Part shown: positions 35,451 to 44,738 of the stretch, piece by piece
Position numbering within the stretch: position 1 is the stretch's first letter
How the letters are laid out: each line of letters starts with the position of its first letter
NCBI RefSeq assembly: GCF_900141845.1
Contig: NZ_FQZB01000004.1
Coordinates: forward strand, 163,162-227,161
Direction: 5' to 3'
DNA from: Clostridium cavendishii DSM 21758
GTDB lineage: Bacteria > Bacillota > Clostridia > Clostridiales > Clostridiaceae
Length of the DNA: 64,000 nt
The notes under the pieces: generated by a model
The model's database searches: none
Told to the model about the DNA's origin: nothing
Seen by the model: only the letters and a program-made list of their open reading frames with translations
Position numbers and translations under genes: made by a program

Positions 35451-36381
35451 TTTTAGACCTTCTACTATTAAATTTATTTAACTTTTCTTTCTTATTATAA
35501 ATATCACTATTTTCAACATTTTTTATATTTTTGCCTATAAATCTTTTGCTATTTAAAGGATTTAATCTTATTGATGCTAAATATAGAAATACTACTGATA
35601 ACACCCCTTGAACTATAATATTATAAATCCAAGCATTTTTTATACCTATTAAACCATTTGTAGCACCTAAGATAAAAGGTAAATCACCTACTTGATTGTA
35701 TAATATTGATAAAAATCCTATGGCTGGATTTATATATAACCAAAATGGTATTTCTGGAGACTTGTTACTCATTGTAGTACTAAAAATGTAACTAATATAA
35801 ACTGCAGCTATAATAAGTGTCCCAAGTACTATAAAAAAAACTAATGCATAAGTCATAGCTGTTGACCCCTTAGTACTTTTAAAAAACGTAGATATTAAAA
35901 CACCTATAGAACCTACAAATATTGTTGTTACTATAAGAAAAGATACTATTTTCAAAACATCCCCTATACTTACTCCACCATAAATAAATATTATTGAAAA
36001 CATAGGTATAGTTGATATTATAAGAAGTATTACCTTACTCAAAGATGCCATAAGTTTTCCTAAAATAATTGAAAATGGACTAAGTTTTGTAGATAGTAAA
36101 ATATCTAAAGTTTGTCTTTCTCTCTCTCCTGATATAGTAGATGCTGTTAATGATGGTACTATAAATAATAATAATCCTGATTCTAAACAAGCTATTGCTA
36201 TATAGATATAAATGTAATTTTGTAAATTAACCCCTCTACCCCTTCCCGTAAAACTTGTTCCATAAAACATAGCCATAGTTACGAAGGCTACAGCAGCTGT
36301 ATATATCATTACCATTAAGGCTGTTCTAAAGCTCCTTACTGTAAGCTTTAATTCTTTTCTAAGTACTGGATTGATTTTCAT
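35443..36381 (-). CDS. ABC-2-type membrane permease of the MoxR block
   Basis: This 312-residue protein has six hydrophobic segments. The N-terminal INPVLRKELKLTVRSFRTAL and the segment TASTISGERERQTLDILLST are typical of ABC-2 permeases such as GldF/NosY/YhaP-like proteins. A charged cytoplasmic tail ends the protein. It starts 12 bases after the ATPase gene and overlaps the coiled-coil gene downstream by eight bases. It is the membrane partner of the ATPase upstream. Substrate unknown. Confidence 0.85.
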   Translation of the reverse strand: MKINPVLRKELKLTVRSFRTALMVMIYTAAVAFVTMAMFYGTSFTGRGRGVNLQNYIYIYIAIACLESGLLLFIVPSLTASTISGERERQTLDILLSTKLSPFSIILGKLMASLSKVILLIISTIPMFSIIFIYGGVSIGDVLKIVSFLIVTTIFVGSIGVLISTFFKSTKGSTAMTYALVFFIVLGTLIIAAVYISYIFSTTMSNKSPEIPFWLYINPAIGFLSILYNQVGDLPFILGATNGLIGIKNAWIYNIIVQGVLSVVFLYLASIRLNPLNSKRFIGKNIKNVENSDIYNKKEKLNKFNSRRSKNE

Positions 36382-36393
36382 ACCACTAACCTC

Positions 36394-37320
36394 CTATTCT
36401 TCCACATGCTCTGTTATTTTCATAAATACATCTTCAAGATTACCTGCCGTTTGTGTATAAGATAATACCTTAATATTTTGTCTTACTAAGTTATGAAGTA
36501 TTGTAGCTACCTCATCTTCTCCACCTTTAAAAGATACTGTTAGATTATTTTCATTTATAAGAGTTTTGGTTACATAAGGTATTTCCTTAAGTATTTTAAC
36601 TGAATCTTCAACTTTATCTTTAACTCTAATTTTGATAGGATTCTGTCCACTCACATTAAACATTATATCATCAACAGAACCAGTAATAACCATTTGTCCT
36701 TTTTCTATTATTCCTATAACTCCACAAATTTCAGCAAGCTCAGGTAATATATGTGAACTTACTATTATGGTCTTATCCATAGCCTTAAGATTCTTAAGTA
36801 TACCTTTCATTTCAAATCTAGCTCTAGGATCCATTCCCGAAGCTGGTTCATCTAATATTAAAAGCTCTGGATTATGAACAAGACTTCTAGCTAAGCAAAG
36901 TCTTTGCTTCATCCCTCTTGACAGGCCATCTACATAACTATCAGCTTTATCTTGAAGATTTACAAGCTCTAGCAAATCCATACTTAAAGTTTTAGCTTCC
37001 TTTCCTAAAATACCATATATAGAGGCATAAAATTCCATATATTCAATTGCCTTTAAATTATCATATACACCAAAAAAATCTGGCATATAGCCTATTTTTT
37101 CTTTAAGCCTCTTATTGTTTTTTAGAGCATTTATAGAATCTACATAAACTTCCCCTGAATCTGCTGATAAAAGACCAGCTACTATTTTCATAGTAGTTGA
37201 CTTCCCAGCTCCATTTGGACCTATAAATCCAAATATTTCTCCTTTTTCTATCTCTAAATTTAATCCATTTACAGCCTTAAACTTTCCATAAGACTTATGT
37301 AGGTCTTTAATAACTAACAT
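36394..37320 (-). CDS. ABC transporter ATP-binding protein of the MoxR block
   Basis: A 308-residue ATPase: Walker A GFIGPNGAGKSTTMK, Q-loop replaced by IGYMPDFFGVYDNL, signature YVDGLSRGMKQRLCLAR, Walker B LLILDEPASGMDPRAR, and switch His in IVSSHILPELAE. About 85 residues follow the NBD, as in GldA/NatA-type proteins. It starts one base after the preceding gene's stop and precedes the permease gene by 12 bases. Co-occurrence with MoxR/DUF58/VWA genes is recurrent in Firmicutes, but its role is uncharacterised. Confidence 0.9.
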   Translation of the reverse strand: MLVIKDLHKSYGKFKAVNGLNLEIEKGEIFGFIGPNGAGKSTTMKIVAGLLSADSGEVYVDSINALKNNKRLKEKIGYMPDFFGVYDNLKAIEYMEFYASIYGILGKEAKTLSMDLLELVNLQDKADSYVDGLSRGMKQRLCLARSLVHNPELLILDEPASGMDPRARFEMKGILKNLKAMDKTIIVSSHILPELAEICGVIGIIEKGQMVITGSVDDIMFNVSGQNPIKIRVKDKVEDSVKILKEIPYVTKTLINENNLTVSFKGGEDEVATILHNLVRQNIKVLSYTQTAGNLEDVFMKITEHVEE

Positions 37321-37321
37321 A

Positions 37322-39718
37322 TTATTTAGTCCTCCCTTTCACACCTATCATAGGAAGATTCTGTCTTTTATCATTATCAGTTGTCTTTACCCTAATTTTC
37401 AATTTATTATTGTTTAAATACTTTGATACATCCTTTAAGATAATCTCACTTTGTGTTAAATCTATTTTTTCAAATTTCTTTTCTTTATAATTATATATTT
37501 CGTATTCACCCTTAAATTTATCTCCAACATATTTATCAGCTGAATCTTTAATATTTAGACTATCCACATTTATATTGCTATCAATACTATACTCAAACTC
37601 CATATCTATACTTCCATAAAGTGTACCTGAATACTCATCATATCCACCTTGACCATCTTCTCTTACTATAGCTGGTGCAAAATAGTCATAAGGATACTCT
37701 ACAATTCCATCCTTACTTTTAAAGTTAAGCTTTGCACTTGTGGTAATTAAAGTAGAATCATATTCTTTAGCAGCCTTTCCATTTACTAAAAGCGAATACC
37801 CTGAAGGCATATTAGTTATTGCTAATATATTAACCTTATCCTTATCTATAACATTGTTTCTATTAAACTCCATGAAATCGGCAAGCTTCCATTCCTCATC
37901 TGTTACTTCATTAGGCTTCTTAGAATAAACTTGTTGCATAAAATAACCTGTTCCTCTATGGTATTCACTATCTCCTTTTATTTCTTTAGTTTCTGTAGCC
38001 GAAAGTTTTCCTATCCTCCAAACCCCTTTACCTGTCATAACTAATATATTTTCAATATCATATCCAGTATTATTCTTTATAGTTCCATATAATTTGCCCT
38101 CACTAAAGTTAAGGTTACTTTCTATTTTTCCAAACTTACCTACACTCTCATTTGTTTCAAAAATTTCCGGTGTAAATGGCGCTAAATCATTTAATTCAAA
38201 GTAAGTTTTATTTCCTTCATAAATAACCTTTTGACTTATTTCATTACCACTTAATCCTCTAAGAGATCTAGGCCCATAATTATCCATATCATTAATCGAA
38301 CTTAATACAACTCCTTTAGGTTCTTCTATTTTTAAATTTGATTTTCTAGGAGCCATCACCCCTATATAACTTTTTACTTTCCCATTTCCATCTTCATCAA
38401 TATATACAAAATTGACCTTGTTACTTATTATTTCATTTATTCTTGTTGGAGCACCAGTAAAATAAATTACTACTGCAAAAATAATAGCTAATGCAGGTAT
38501 TCCCCCCCACAAATATTGCCTTTTGTTTAATTTTCTAAGCACAAAATATCCTATGGGACCAACTAATAATACATAGATTACAAATATTATACTTAGTGTT
38601 TTAACGCTAGGCATTTTCATACCTGGCACACCTCTTAACATATCATTTAATTTATAAGTTAAAAAACCTTTATCAAACTTGCCAGACCTAGAATCATTAT
38701 TTATAGTATCTATTATTACCCCTGCCCAAAGATCAGTATTACCTGAAAAACTTGAAATAGGCTCCGTAGCAAGATCAAAGTTTGTAATTATTACTGTTCC
38801 TTTTTCCTTTTTTACTATATTTATTAAGTTTTTACCATTTTCAGATACATAACTTTTACTATCATTAAGAGTCAAATTAAGAACTTCTAGATTTAAAGGA
38901 GTATTGTCCTTTACCTTAGCTTTGATACCTAAACTTAAAGTGCTCATTTTCTCTAGACTTCCAATTGTTCCATTTAAAAAATCATCCTTAAAAAGCTTTA
39001 AAGTTTTTTCATAATTACTACCTGTTCCTAAAATAAGATATCCACCATTATTAACCCAGGCTTTTAAAACTTCATATTTTTCCTTAGATATTTTAGAAGT
39101 ATCATAATTATCAATTATAATAGCATCTAAACATTCTAACGTTTTTTCATTTTCTCCAATATTTTTCTCATTAAGCTTCACTAAACTTATTTCATTTATA
39201 GGTCCTTTTTGATTTTTTCCATCAATTTTAATATTTCCAAAATAACTTAATCCATTAAAATCATCCGTAAGAACACCTGTCAAAAGTTTATTTGCATTAA
39301 CTCTTCCATTCGATACTGTTAATTCTTTTTCAACTACAGTTTTATTACTTGTCTTTAATTCTACCTTTACAGAATTAGAATTATTACCTAACGGTACTGC
39401 CATACTTACAGCCTTTTTACTTACCTTTGGAAGATTAATACTTTGACTATATAAAATGTACTTTCCATTAGAATCAGGAACTTTAATTTCTAAAGTTCCA
39501 TCTAAATTCTCTCCTAAATTGTCCAAACTTATGTTAAGTGGTATATTTCTTCCTGTTTTATACTTTCCATCAATACCATATTCCACAGACATATTCACAT
39601 TTTCTGTAGCCTCTACTGTGTATCTTACTGGTAGTATTGTCATTATAAAAATTAATCCTAAAAAAATTTTTATAGGTAAACTTCTACGTACCATTAAATT
39701 CTTATTTTTTAAATTCAT
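37322..39718 (-). CDS. Large extracytoplasmic membrane protein, first gene of the MoxR/ABC block
   Basis: This is a 798-residue protein with a signal sequence or N-terminal anchor at about 16-36 (IKIFLGLIFIMTILPV). A beta-rich domain follows (about 40-135). An alpha/beta domain resembles glutamine-amidotransferase-like or DUF4350 folds (LECLDAIIIDNYDTS, LKAWVNNGGYLILGTGSNY). Two membrane helices lie at about 378-400 and 407-428 (LSIIFVIYVLLVGPIGYFVL; GIPALAIIFAVVIYF). A long beta-rich extracytoplasmic region fills the C-terminal half. I cannot assign a function. It heads the ABC genes with one-base spacing. AAGGGGTG precedes the ATG, and no gene reads into it from upstream. Confidence 0.75.
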   Translation of the reverse strand: MNLKNKNLMVRRSLPIKIFLGLIFIMTILPVRYTVEATENVNMSVEYGIDGKYKTGRNIPLNISLDNLGENLDGTLEIKVPDSNGKYILYSQSINLPKVSKKAVSMAVPLGNNSNSVKVELKTSNKTVVEKELTVSNGRVNANKLLTGVLTDDFNGLSYFGNIKIDGKNQKGPINEISLVKLNEKNIGENEKTLECLDAIIIDNYDTSKISKEKYEVLKAWVNNGGYLILGTGSNYEKTLKLFKDDFLNGTIGSLEKMSTLSLGIKAKVKDNTPLNLEVLNLTLNDSKSYVSENGKNLINIVKKEKGTVIITNFDLATEPISSFSGNTDLWAGVIIDTINNDSRSGKFDKGFLTYKLNDMLRGVPGMKMPSVKTLSIIFVIYVLLVGPIGYFVLRKLNKRQYLWGGIPALAIIFAVVIYFTGAPTRINEIISNKVNFVYIDEDGNGKVKSYIGVMAPRKSNLKIEEPKGVVLSSINDMDNYGPRSLRGLSGNEISQKVIYEGNKTYFELNDLAPFTPEIFETNESVGKFGKIESNLNFSEGKLYGTIKNNTGYDIENILVMTGKGVWRIGKLSATETKEIKGDSEYHRGTGYFMQQVYSKKPNEVTDEEWKLADFMEFNRNNVIDKDKVNILAITNMPSGYSLLVNGKAAKEYDSTLITTSAKLNFKSKDGIVEYPYDYFAPAIVREDGQGGYDEYSGTLYGSIDMEFEYSIDSNINVDSLNIKDSADKYVGDKFKGEYEIYNYKEKKFEKIDLTQSEIILKDVSKYLNNNKLKIRVKTTDNDKRQNLPMIGVKGRTK

Positions 39719-39842
39719 TTTTACACCCCTTACCCATTTTTTTCAAGTTAATAAATTTATGTTAGCATACTTTTTATTTCATTACTATAATTAGATACAA
39801 TTTGTAATAAATCTTTAAGTTTTTTTAAAAACTCTTAATTTT

Positions 39843-39873
39843 TTGTTAATAATTTATTTTTTTGTATTATAAT
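39843..39873 (+). promoter_or_regulatory. Probable crcB promoter
   Basis: TTGTTA (39843-39848), a 19-base spacer and TATAAT (39868-39873) lie just upstream of crcB. No fluoride-riboswitch consensus was seen between here and the start. Confidence 0.55.
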
Positions 39874-39924
39874 ATTTTAGGACACTTTTATTTAATTACA
39901 ATTAATTTAGAGAGGTAATTCTTT

Positions 39925-40299
39925 ATGCAAAAACTACTTTATGTTGGTATAGGTGGCTTTATAGGAGCGAGTCTCCGTTATCTAATATCACTAGCAGCTC
40001 CTAAAATTTTCGGAAATAATCTTCCTTATGGTACCTTAATTGTAAATATTCTTGGTGGAATTTTGATAGGACTTATTATGGAAATTAGTTTGACTACTAA
40101 CTTAATCTCTCCAAACCTTAAACTCTTTTTAACTACAGGTATAATGGGCGGACTTACTACTTTTTCTACTTTTAGTTATGAAACTATATCCCTTTTATGC
40201 AGTGGTAGTTATATATTAGGCTTTTTAAATATATGTTTAAATCTGTTTTTAAGTCTTGGTGGTGTAGTACTTGGAAAATTTTTAGCTCATTTAAATTAA
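39925..40299 (+). CDS. crcB: Fluoride efflux channel CrcB/FluC
   Basis: A 124-residue membrane protein with four helices. Signature segments are GIGGFIGASLRYLIS, YGTLIVNILGGILIG (conserved Asn) and TGIMGGLTTFSTFSYE, the Phe-box and Thr-Ser run that line the fluoride pore. Family members dimerise as antiparallel channels that expel fluoride. AGAGAGG precedes the ATG. Many Gram-positive species carry two adjacent unequal copies; here a single gene is seen, so it must homodimerise or have a distant partner. A strong GC-rich palindrome follows. Confidence 0.93.
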   Translation: MQKLLYVGIGGFIGASLRYLISLAAPKIFGNNLPYGTLIVNILGGILIGLIMEISLTTNLISPNLKLFLTTGIMGGLTTFSTFSYETISLLCSGSYILGFLNICLNLFLSLGGVVLGKFLAHLN

Positions 40300-40377
40300 A
40301 AAAGTTATCTCATAAAAGTACTCTTACTGATTAAATCCAAATAACTAAATTAAAACTTAGATTCTCACTTAAATAAT

Positions 40378-40452
40378 AAAAAAACTAGTATCTGGTTATA
40401 TGAACTGCCCCCTGTGAAACACACAGGGGGCAGTTCAAAATACTAGTTTTTA
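40378..40452. terminator. GC-rich double-stem palindrome between crcB and the ligase gene
   Basis: A perfect 15-bp stem GAACTGCCCCCTGTG (40402-40416) / CACAGGGGGCAGTTC (40422-40436) sits inside an outer stem AAAACTAGTAT / ATACTAGTTTT. It lies between converging genes with T-runs on both strands, so it can terminate both. Its base composition is strikingly unlike the surrounding DNA. Confidence 0.8.
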
Positions 40453-40464
40453 TGTTATTTAAAA

Positions 40465-42306
40465 TTAATTTTTTCTTTCTTGTTTTAAACAATCCTCAAA
40501 GCTACCTTGAAGTTGATTTTTTATATATTTGCTTCTAGGATTTAATTCTTCTTTATTTTTATAATAAGTTTCTTGAAGCACCTTAAGTTTTTCTTCATAT
40601 ATAGAGTTCGTATTTTTAGCTTCTAATTCTTTTAAGAATTTATAATACTCTTTATAAACATCAAAATAAAATCTCTCATCTACTAAAAGTTCATCCCTTA
40701 ACTTTATTGCCTTATTTTCATCTCCTAGCTTTCCATATATATAAGCTAAATTCCATTTTAAATTATTATTGTCTTTATAAATAGCTAAACCTTTTTCTAA
40801 GACATATTTATTTTCTATTAAAGCTTCCTTGCTTTGATTTTCATCATACTTAGCTTTATATATTCTTCCTTGAAGGTCAAATACTCGCCAATCATTAAAA
40901 GTTTTAGTGTTATTTAATATATTTAAAGCAGTCTCTTCACTGTTTGAATTTATTAAATACTTTGATAAAGCTAATGTACCTTCACTATATAAAGTCACTA
41001 CTAAAAACAAAGCTATAATTCCATACACAAAGCTACTATATAAAAATTTAATATCATAAGAGCTTTTATCTACTTCTCTATTTTTACTGTTTAAATTAAA
41101 TACAAGCATCATTAAAACTATTATCGTAGAATAGGAAAAGTCAAAGTCTAATAAGCTATGTAAAATGATAATTATAAATATTAAAGTAGTATGTATATCC
41201 TTATTTTTAATTAATATGTATAAGAAATATATCAATATACTAAAAAACGCTATCCCACCTACTAAACCAATATCATAACTTATTTGAAGTACTGAATTAT
41301 GAACATATCTTAAATCATAAAACGCTGATTGAATAGCTGATTGCTTAAATTCAAACATATTTATACCATTTCCAAAAGGATGTTTTAAAACCTCTCTTAT
41401 TACATCACCGTAAATTATAAGCCTTTCTTGAAAAGATCCATTTTTAAACGATATGTTTTTTATCCTTTGGAAAGTATTTTGTGATGATAATGTTACTATA
41501 ACAATTATACATATTACAGGTAATATGTATAATATATTCTTATTTTTTATTTTGCTTATTATAAACTTATTTAAAAAGCTTCTTGTATAATATATAACCG
41601 CTATAATAATAGGAGCTATCACTAACCCAACAAAACCTAAACTTTCAAACACTACATATAAAACTATACCTAATATAAAGCTGAAAACTATATTTTCATT
41701 ATTCTTATCTTTAAATTGTTGTTTGGTTTCATCTTTTTTAAAGAAGATATAAAAAATTATAAACATAACTAAATATACAAGTGTACTTCTAGAACCAGTG
41801 TATAAAATACCAATAGTTAAAATCACATTTATAGGTATTTGAAGACTTTCTTTAATATATTTAGTTAAATATATAGTTACTAAAAGCATTAGTGCATAAC
41901 TATTTGCATATCCAATATTTCCATATACTCTAACGCCATAATAAATACCTTGATATGCTATATTACAGATACATAAAGCTGTTATTGAATATACTATTAT
42001 ATTTATTAATTTAAGATTTTCTTGAAAATCAATATTTGAATATATAATGTAATAAATAAAGAAGGTTAAATATGTATTCAGGCCTTGAAAAGATACAAAA
42101 TACCGATTAGATAAACAAAAACTTAAAATAGCTATTACATTTAAAGCAAGTATAAGTATAAAACCTTTATTAATTTTTAAACTTTCTCTTCTTTTTAAAA
42201 TATATATTATTCCTACTAAATTGATTAATCCATTTCCAAAAAACTCACCTGTTATTGTAATTGGTAATATAAATGGAATTATTAATAGTATTAACTCTAA
42301 TATAAT
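40465..42306 (-). CDS. O-antigen ligase/Wzy-like membrane protein with C-terminal TPR-like region, non-standard start
   Basis: From the first ATG (41889) the protein is 474 residues. The same frame stays open and clearly coding for another ~140 codons, up to a TAG at 42319-42321. This adds membrane segments (LELILLIIPFILPITITGEF; NKGFILILALNVIAIL) and loop SNRYFVSFQGLNTYLTF. No ATG, GTG or TTG occurs there. AGGAAGAAGGTG lies just before ATT (42306) and ATA (42303), the best start candidates. The Wzy_C region shows YTGSRSTLVYL, HPFGNGINMF and YVHNSVLQISYDIGLVGG. The C-terminal ~170 residues look like TPR helices. It probably polymerises or transfers a surface polysaccharide. No glycosyltransferase genes adjoin it. 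Confidence 0.75.
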   Translation of the reverse strand: MILELILLIIPFILPITITGEFFGNGLINLVGIIYILKRRESLKINKGFILILALNVIAILSFCLSNRYFVSFQGLNTYLTFFIYYIIYSNIDFQENLKLINIIVYSITALCICNIAYQGIYYGVRVYGNIGYANSYALMLLVTIYLTKYIKESLQIPINVILTIGILYTGSRSTLVYLVMFIIFYIFFKKDETKQQFKDKNNENIVFSFILGIVLYVVFESLGFVGLVIAPIIIAVIYYTRSFLNKFIISKIKNKNILYILPVICIIVIVTLSSQNTFQRIKNISFKNGSFQERLIIYGDVIREVLKHPFGNGINMFEFKQSAIQSAFYDLRYVHNSVLQISYDIGLVGGIAFFSILIYFLYILIKNKDIHTTLIFIIIILHSLLDFDFSYSTIIVLMMLVFNLNSKNREVDKSSYDIKFLYSSFVYGIIALFLVVTLYSEGTLALSKYLINSNSEETALNILNNTKTFNDWRVFDLQGRIYKAKYDENQSKEALIENKYVLEKGLAIYKDNNNLKWNLAYIYGKLGDENKAIKLRDELLVDERFYFDVYKEYYKFLKELEAKNTNSIYEEKLKVLQETYYKNKEELNPRSKYIKNQLQGSFEDCLKQERKN

Positions 42307-42496
42307 AACACCTTCTTCCTAAAAAATTGTCTATTTATATGTTAGTACTTTCTTATTTTTAGCATATCCAAGAATTAAAAATTGAAAATTAATTTTTTCT
42401 ACTTCTAACATTTTCCTAATAAACTATTATAAGCTCTCAAAATTTCATTTTAAGCTATCACATATATATTCTTTTCTAAACTTATAAATCTTAAGA

Positions 42497-42534
42497 AAAA
42501 TAGAGCAGGAATATATCCTGCCCCATTATATCAT
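42497..42534 (-). terminator. Terminator of the sortase-anchored protein gene
   Basis: Minus strand GGCAGGA-TATA-TTCCTGC-TCTATTTTT. The 3' part AGCAG/AAAATAGAGCAG is shared with the terminator of the truncated paralogue near 44460. Confidence 0.8.
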
Positions 42535-42538
42535 ACTA

Positions 42539-44185
42539 TTATGCGTGATGTCTTCTTCTTAATAAAACTCCACCTAATACTATTAACACTAAAGCACCTA
42601 ATAAAACATTAGTAGTATTAATATTACTTCCTGTAACAGGCATCTTAGATTCAGTCACTTTAGATTGAGGTAATTTAGAATCTCCATCTTGTCTTTCAGC
42701 TATTACATATTTTGAGAAGTGAGGTGTTTTAAATGTTATTTTATTTCCCTCTACTTTTGTTTCCATTATCTCAAAAGCTTTTGTTTCTTCATTATAATAG
42801 AAAACTGCTAGTCTATCTCTATTTAATCCTTCTAAGTCAGCATCAGATACATTTATTGTAACTTCTGCTTGTCCGTTCTTGAATTGATGTATGCTAGTTT
42901 CTTTATCTCCATTTTTAACTATTAAATCAAAGTTGTACACTTTTTTTACACCCTTTAACTTGCTAGTTATATCTGAATTTTCTTCTACTTTTGCCCTTAA
43001 TAAAACCTTAGCTCCATCAACAAGTAAAGACTTATCTATTGCTTCAAAAGGTAAATTTACAGTTGTTGTTCCTAAATCTGCTACTATACTACCTTTACCT
43101 TCTTTTATTGCATTTATATCTTGAAGTTCTAAAGTAGCTTCCTTAGTTTTTTCATCAAATTTAACTTCAATTTTATTTACATCATCTTTATTTTGTAATT
43201 TATCTATTACTATTGTTTGGTTTCCATTTGAATCTACAGGCTTAACCTCTGGTTTAATTTCAGGTTTAACTTCTGGTTTATTATCATTATTATTTTGATT
43301 TTCATCTCTATTTATTATAGTATATTGACCAGTCATATAATCATCTGTAAATGCCCATGAACTAACTATCATATGATTTTCATCATATACAGATAGTTCA
43401 GTCATTTTTTTATCTACTTGATAAACTTCTTTAAATGAATTATTTTCAAATTTGCTTACATAACCATCTTGCACTTTCCATATAACTCCGTTTTTATCCT
43501 TATATACACCTATATGCTGAGCAGCCCTGTTATCATTAAATTCTTTTGTTGCTAAATTTTTTTCAAATACTAATTTATCACCCTTAATTTTATATAAATC
43601 TAAACTTACATTTGATTTTTTGTCTTTGTGTATATTACTTTGAAGAATATATGTATCATTATTTACATCGTAACCTGCATAATAAAATTCTTTATATGCA
43701 ACTGCATTATTAAAGTTATCACTTGGTACTATAGTATACTGTTCTCCTTCTTCTGTTGGTTTAAATGAGAAAACTGGTCTTGATTCTTCTATATATTCTG
43801 TATAAACACTATTTTTTTCTATACTTATTTGAAAATTAGAAGTATCATCACTAAATTGATTATTATCTAAGTTTAAAACTTTTTCATTTCCTTCTCTTAT
43901 TTTGATAAGGTCTATTTCATTATCCTTCGCATCAAAATAAGTGTTATCATATTTGCTTATTTCTTTTCCCGCTTTAATTACACTTACAACATTCTCATGA
44001 ACCTTATCAGATTTCTCAACTACAGAAATATCCTTATATTGATACATGTGTCTTAAGTAACCTTCTTGTGTTTCTAAATACTTAGGTACTGAACCTTCTG
44101 CATGTGCAACTAAGTTTGCTGGTAATAAAGTGACTGTAAATAAATAAGCCATACCTAAACTTAGTATTCTTTTCAATTTTTTCAT
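42539..44185 (-). CDS. Sortase-anchored surface protein (MPVTG signal)
   Basis: A 548-residue wall protein. The signal peptide covers about 1-29 (ILSLGMAYLFTVTLLPANLVAHAE). A unique N-terminal region (about 30-290) is followed by a Pro/Glu/Lys linker (KPEVKPEIKPEVKPV, about 295-315). A beta-rich domain (about 320-500) follows, with NEETKAFEIMETKVEGNKIT and TPHFSKYVIAE. At the C-terminus are a sorting motif MPVTG (LPXTG variant), a hydrophobic helix and RRRHHA. Sortase would cleave after Thr and link it to peptidoglycan. No sortase gene is in the window. Upstream lies the remnant of a paralogue with a matching C-terminus. Adhesin or wall-associated function possible; not determined. Confidence 0.87.
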   Translation of the reverse strand: MKKLKRILSLGMAYLFTVTLLPANLVAHAEGSVPKYLETQEGYLRHMYQYKDISVVEKSDKVHENVVSVIKAGKEISKYDNTYFDAKDNEIDLIKIREGNEKVLNLDNNQFSDDTSNFQISIEKNSVYTEYIEESRPVFSFKPTEEGEQYTIVPSDNFNNAVAYKEFYYAGYDVNNDTYILQSNIHKDKKSNVSLDLYKIKGDKLVFEKNLATKEFNDNRAAQHIGVYKDKNGVIWKVQDGYVSKFENNSFKEVYQVDKKMTELSVYDENHMIVSSWAFTDDYMTGQYTIINRDENQNNNDNKPEVKPEIKPEVKPVDSNGNQTIVIDKLQNKDDVNKIEVKFDEKTKEATLELQDINAIKEGKGSIVADLGTTTVNLPFEAIDKSLLVDGAKVLLRAKVEENSDITSKLKGVKKVYNFDLIVKNGDKETSIHQFKNGQAEVTINVSDADLEGLNRDRLAVFYYNEETKAFEIMETKVEGNKITFKTPHFSKYVIAERQDGDSKLPQSKVTESKMPVTGSNINTTNVLLGALVLIVLGGVLLRRRHHA

Positions 44186-44505
44186 CTCTTGTCCCCCTTA
44201 TTATGGTATTATTTGAAAATCATTTATGATTTTATATTAAGTTCTAACTTTATTCAATTTATGTTTTTTATACTTTATCAATATTAAAACCTTTATTTTT
44301 TCGTTTCTCCTAATTGTAACTACGCTTTTTTTTCACAATAATAATAAATAAAGCCTCAAATTACTAAACTGTTGTTTTTACATCTTTATTCATTATTTTA
44401 CAAAATTATCACATTTACATTCTAGTTTTAATCTATTTATAACTTATTAAAAGCACGAAAATAGAGCAGAAAATTCTGCTCTATTTTACCTTATAATTAT
44501 CAATA
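44186..44505 (-). other. Intergenic region with terminator of the paralogue remnant
   Basis: AT-rich. AAAATAGAGCAGAA/TTCTGCTCTATTTT at 44459-44488 is a perfect terminator hairpin immediately after the remnant gene's stop codon. Nothing else supported. Confidence 0.7.
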
Positions 44506-44738
44506 TTATCTTTTTCTGATAAAAACTCCTGCAACTCCCATTAATGAAGCTAATATTAATAATCTATTAGTATTAACGTTACTTCCTGTAACAAGCAATT
44601 TAGATTCTCCATTTTGCTTTTCAACTATTACGTATACTACGTATTTTGAGAAGTGAGGTGTCTTAAATGTTATTTTATTTTCCTCTACTTTTGTCTCCAT
44701 CATTTCAAAAGCTTTTGCTTCTTCATTTAAGTGAGAAT
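44506..44738 (-). pseudogene. Truncated C-terminal remnant of a surface-protein paralogue
   Basis: The frame reads LNEEAKAFEMMETKVEENKI and TFKTPHFSKYVVYVIVEK, then SKLLVTGSNVNTNRLL, a hydrophobic segment and FIRKR. It matches residues ~470-548 of the intact neighbour at 42539-44185, including the end of the sorting signal. The sorting motif is degraded (LVTGS; the linker and Pro are lost). The coding match stops near 44738, exactly where a copy of the dispersed hairpin repeat begins. An internal ATG allows a 65-residue frame but without a signal peptide it cannot be exported, so a pseudogene is most likely. Confidence 0.85.

Noticed and set aside
39830..39924. Fluoride riboswitch upstream of crcB
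   Set aside because: No GGCGATGG-type fluoride aptamer blocks were found, and the leader is only about 45 bases.
40465..41889. Annotating the ligase-like gene from the internal ATG at 41889
   Set aside because: This would remove about 140 codons of clear membrane-protein coding sequence in the same frame and leave the protein without its first helices or a ribosome binding site.
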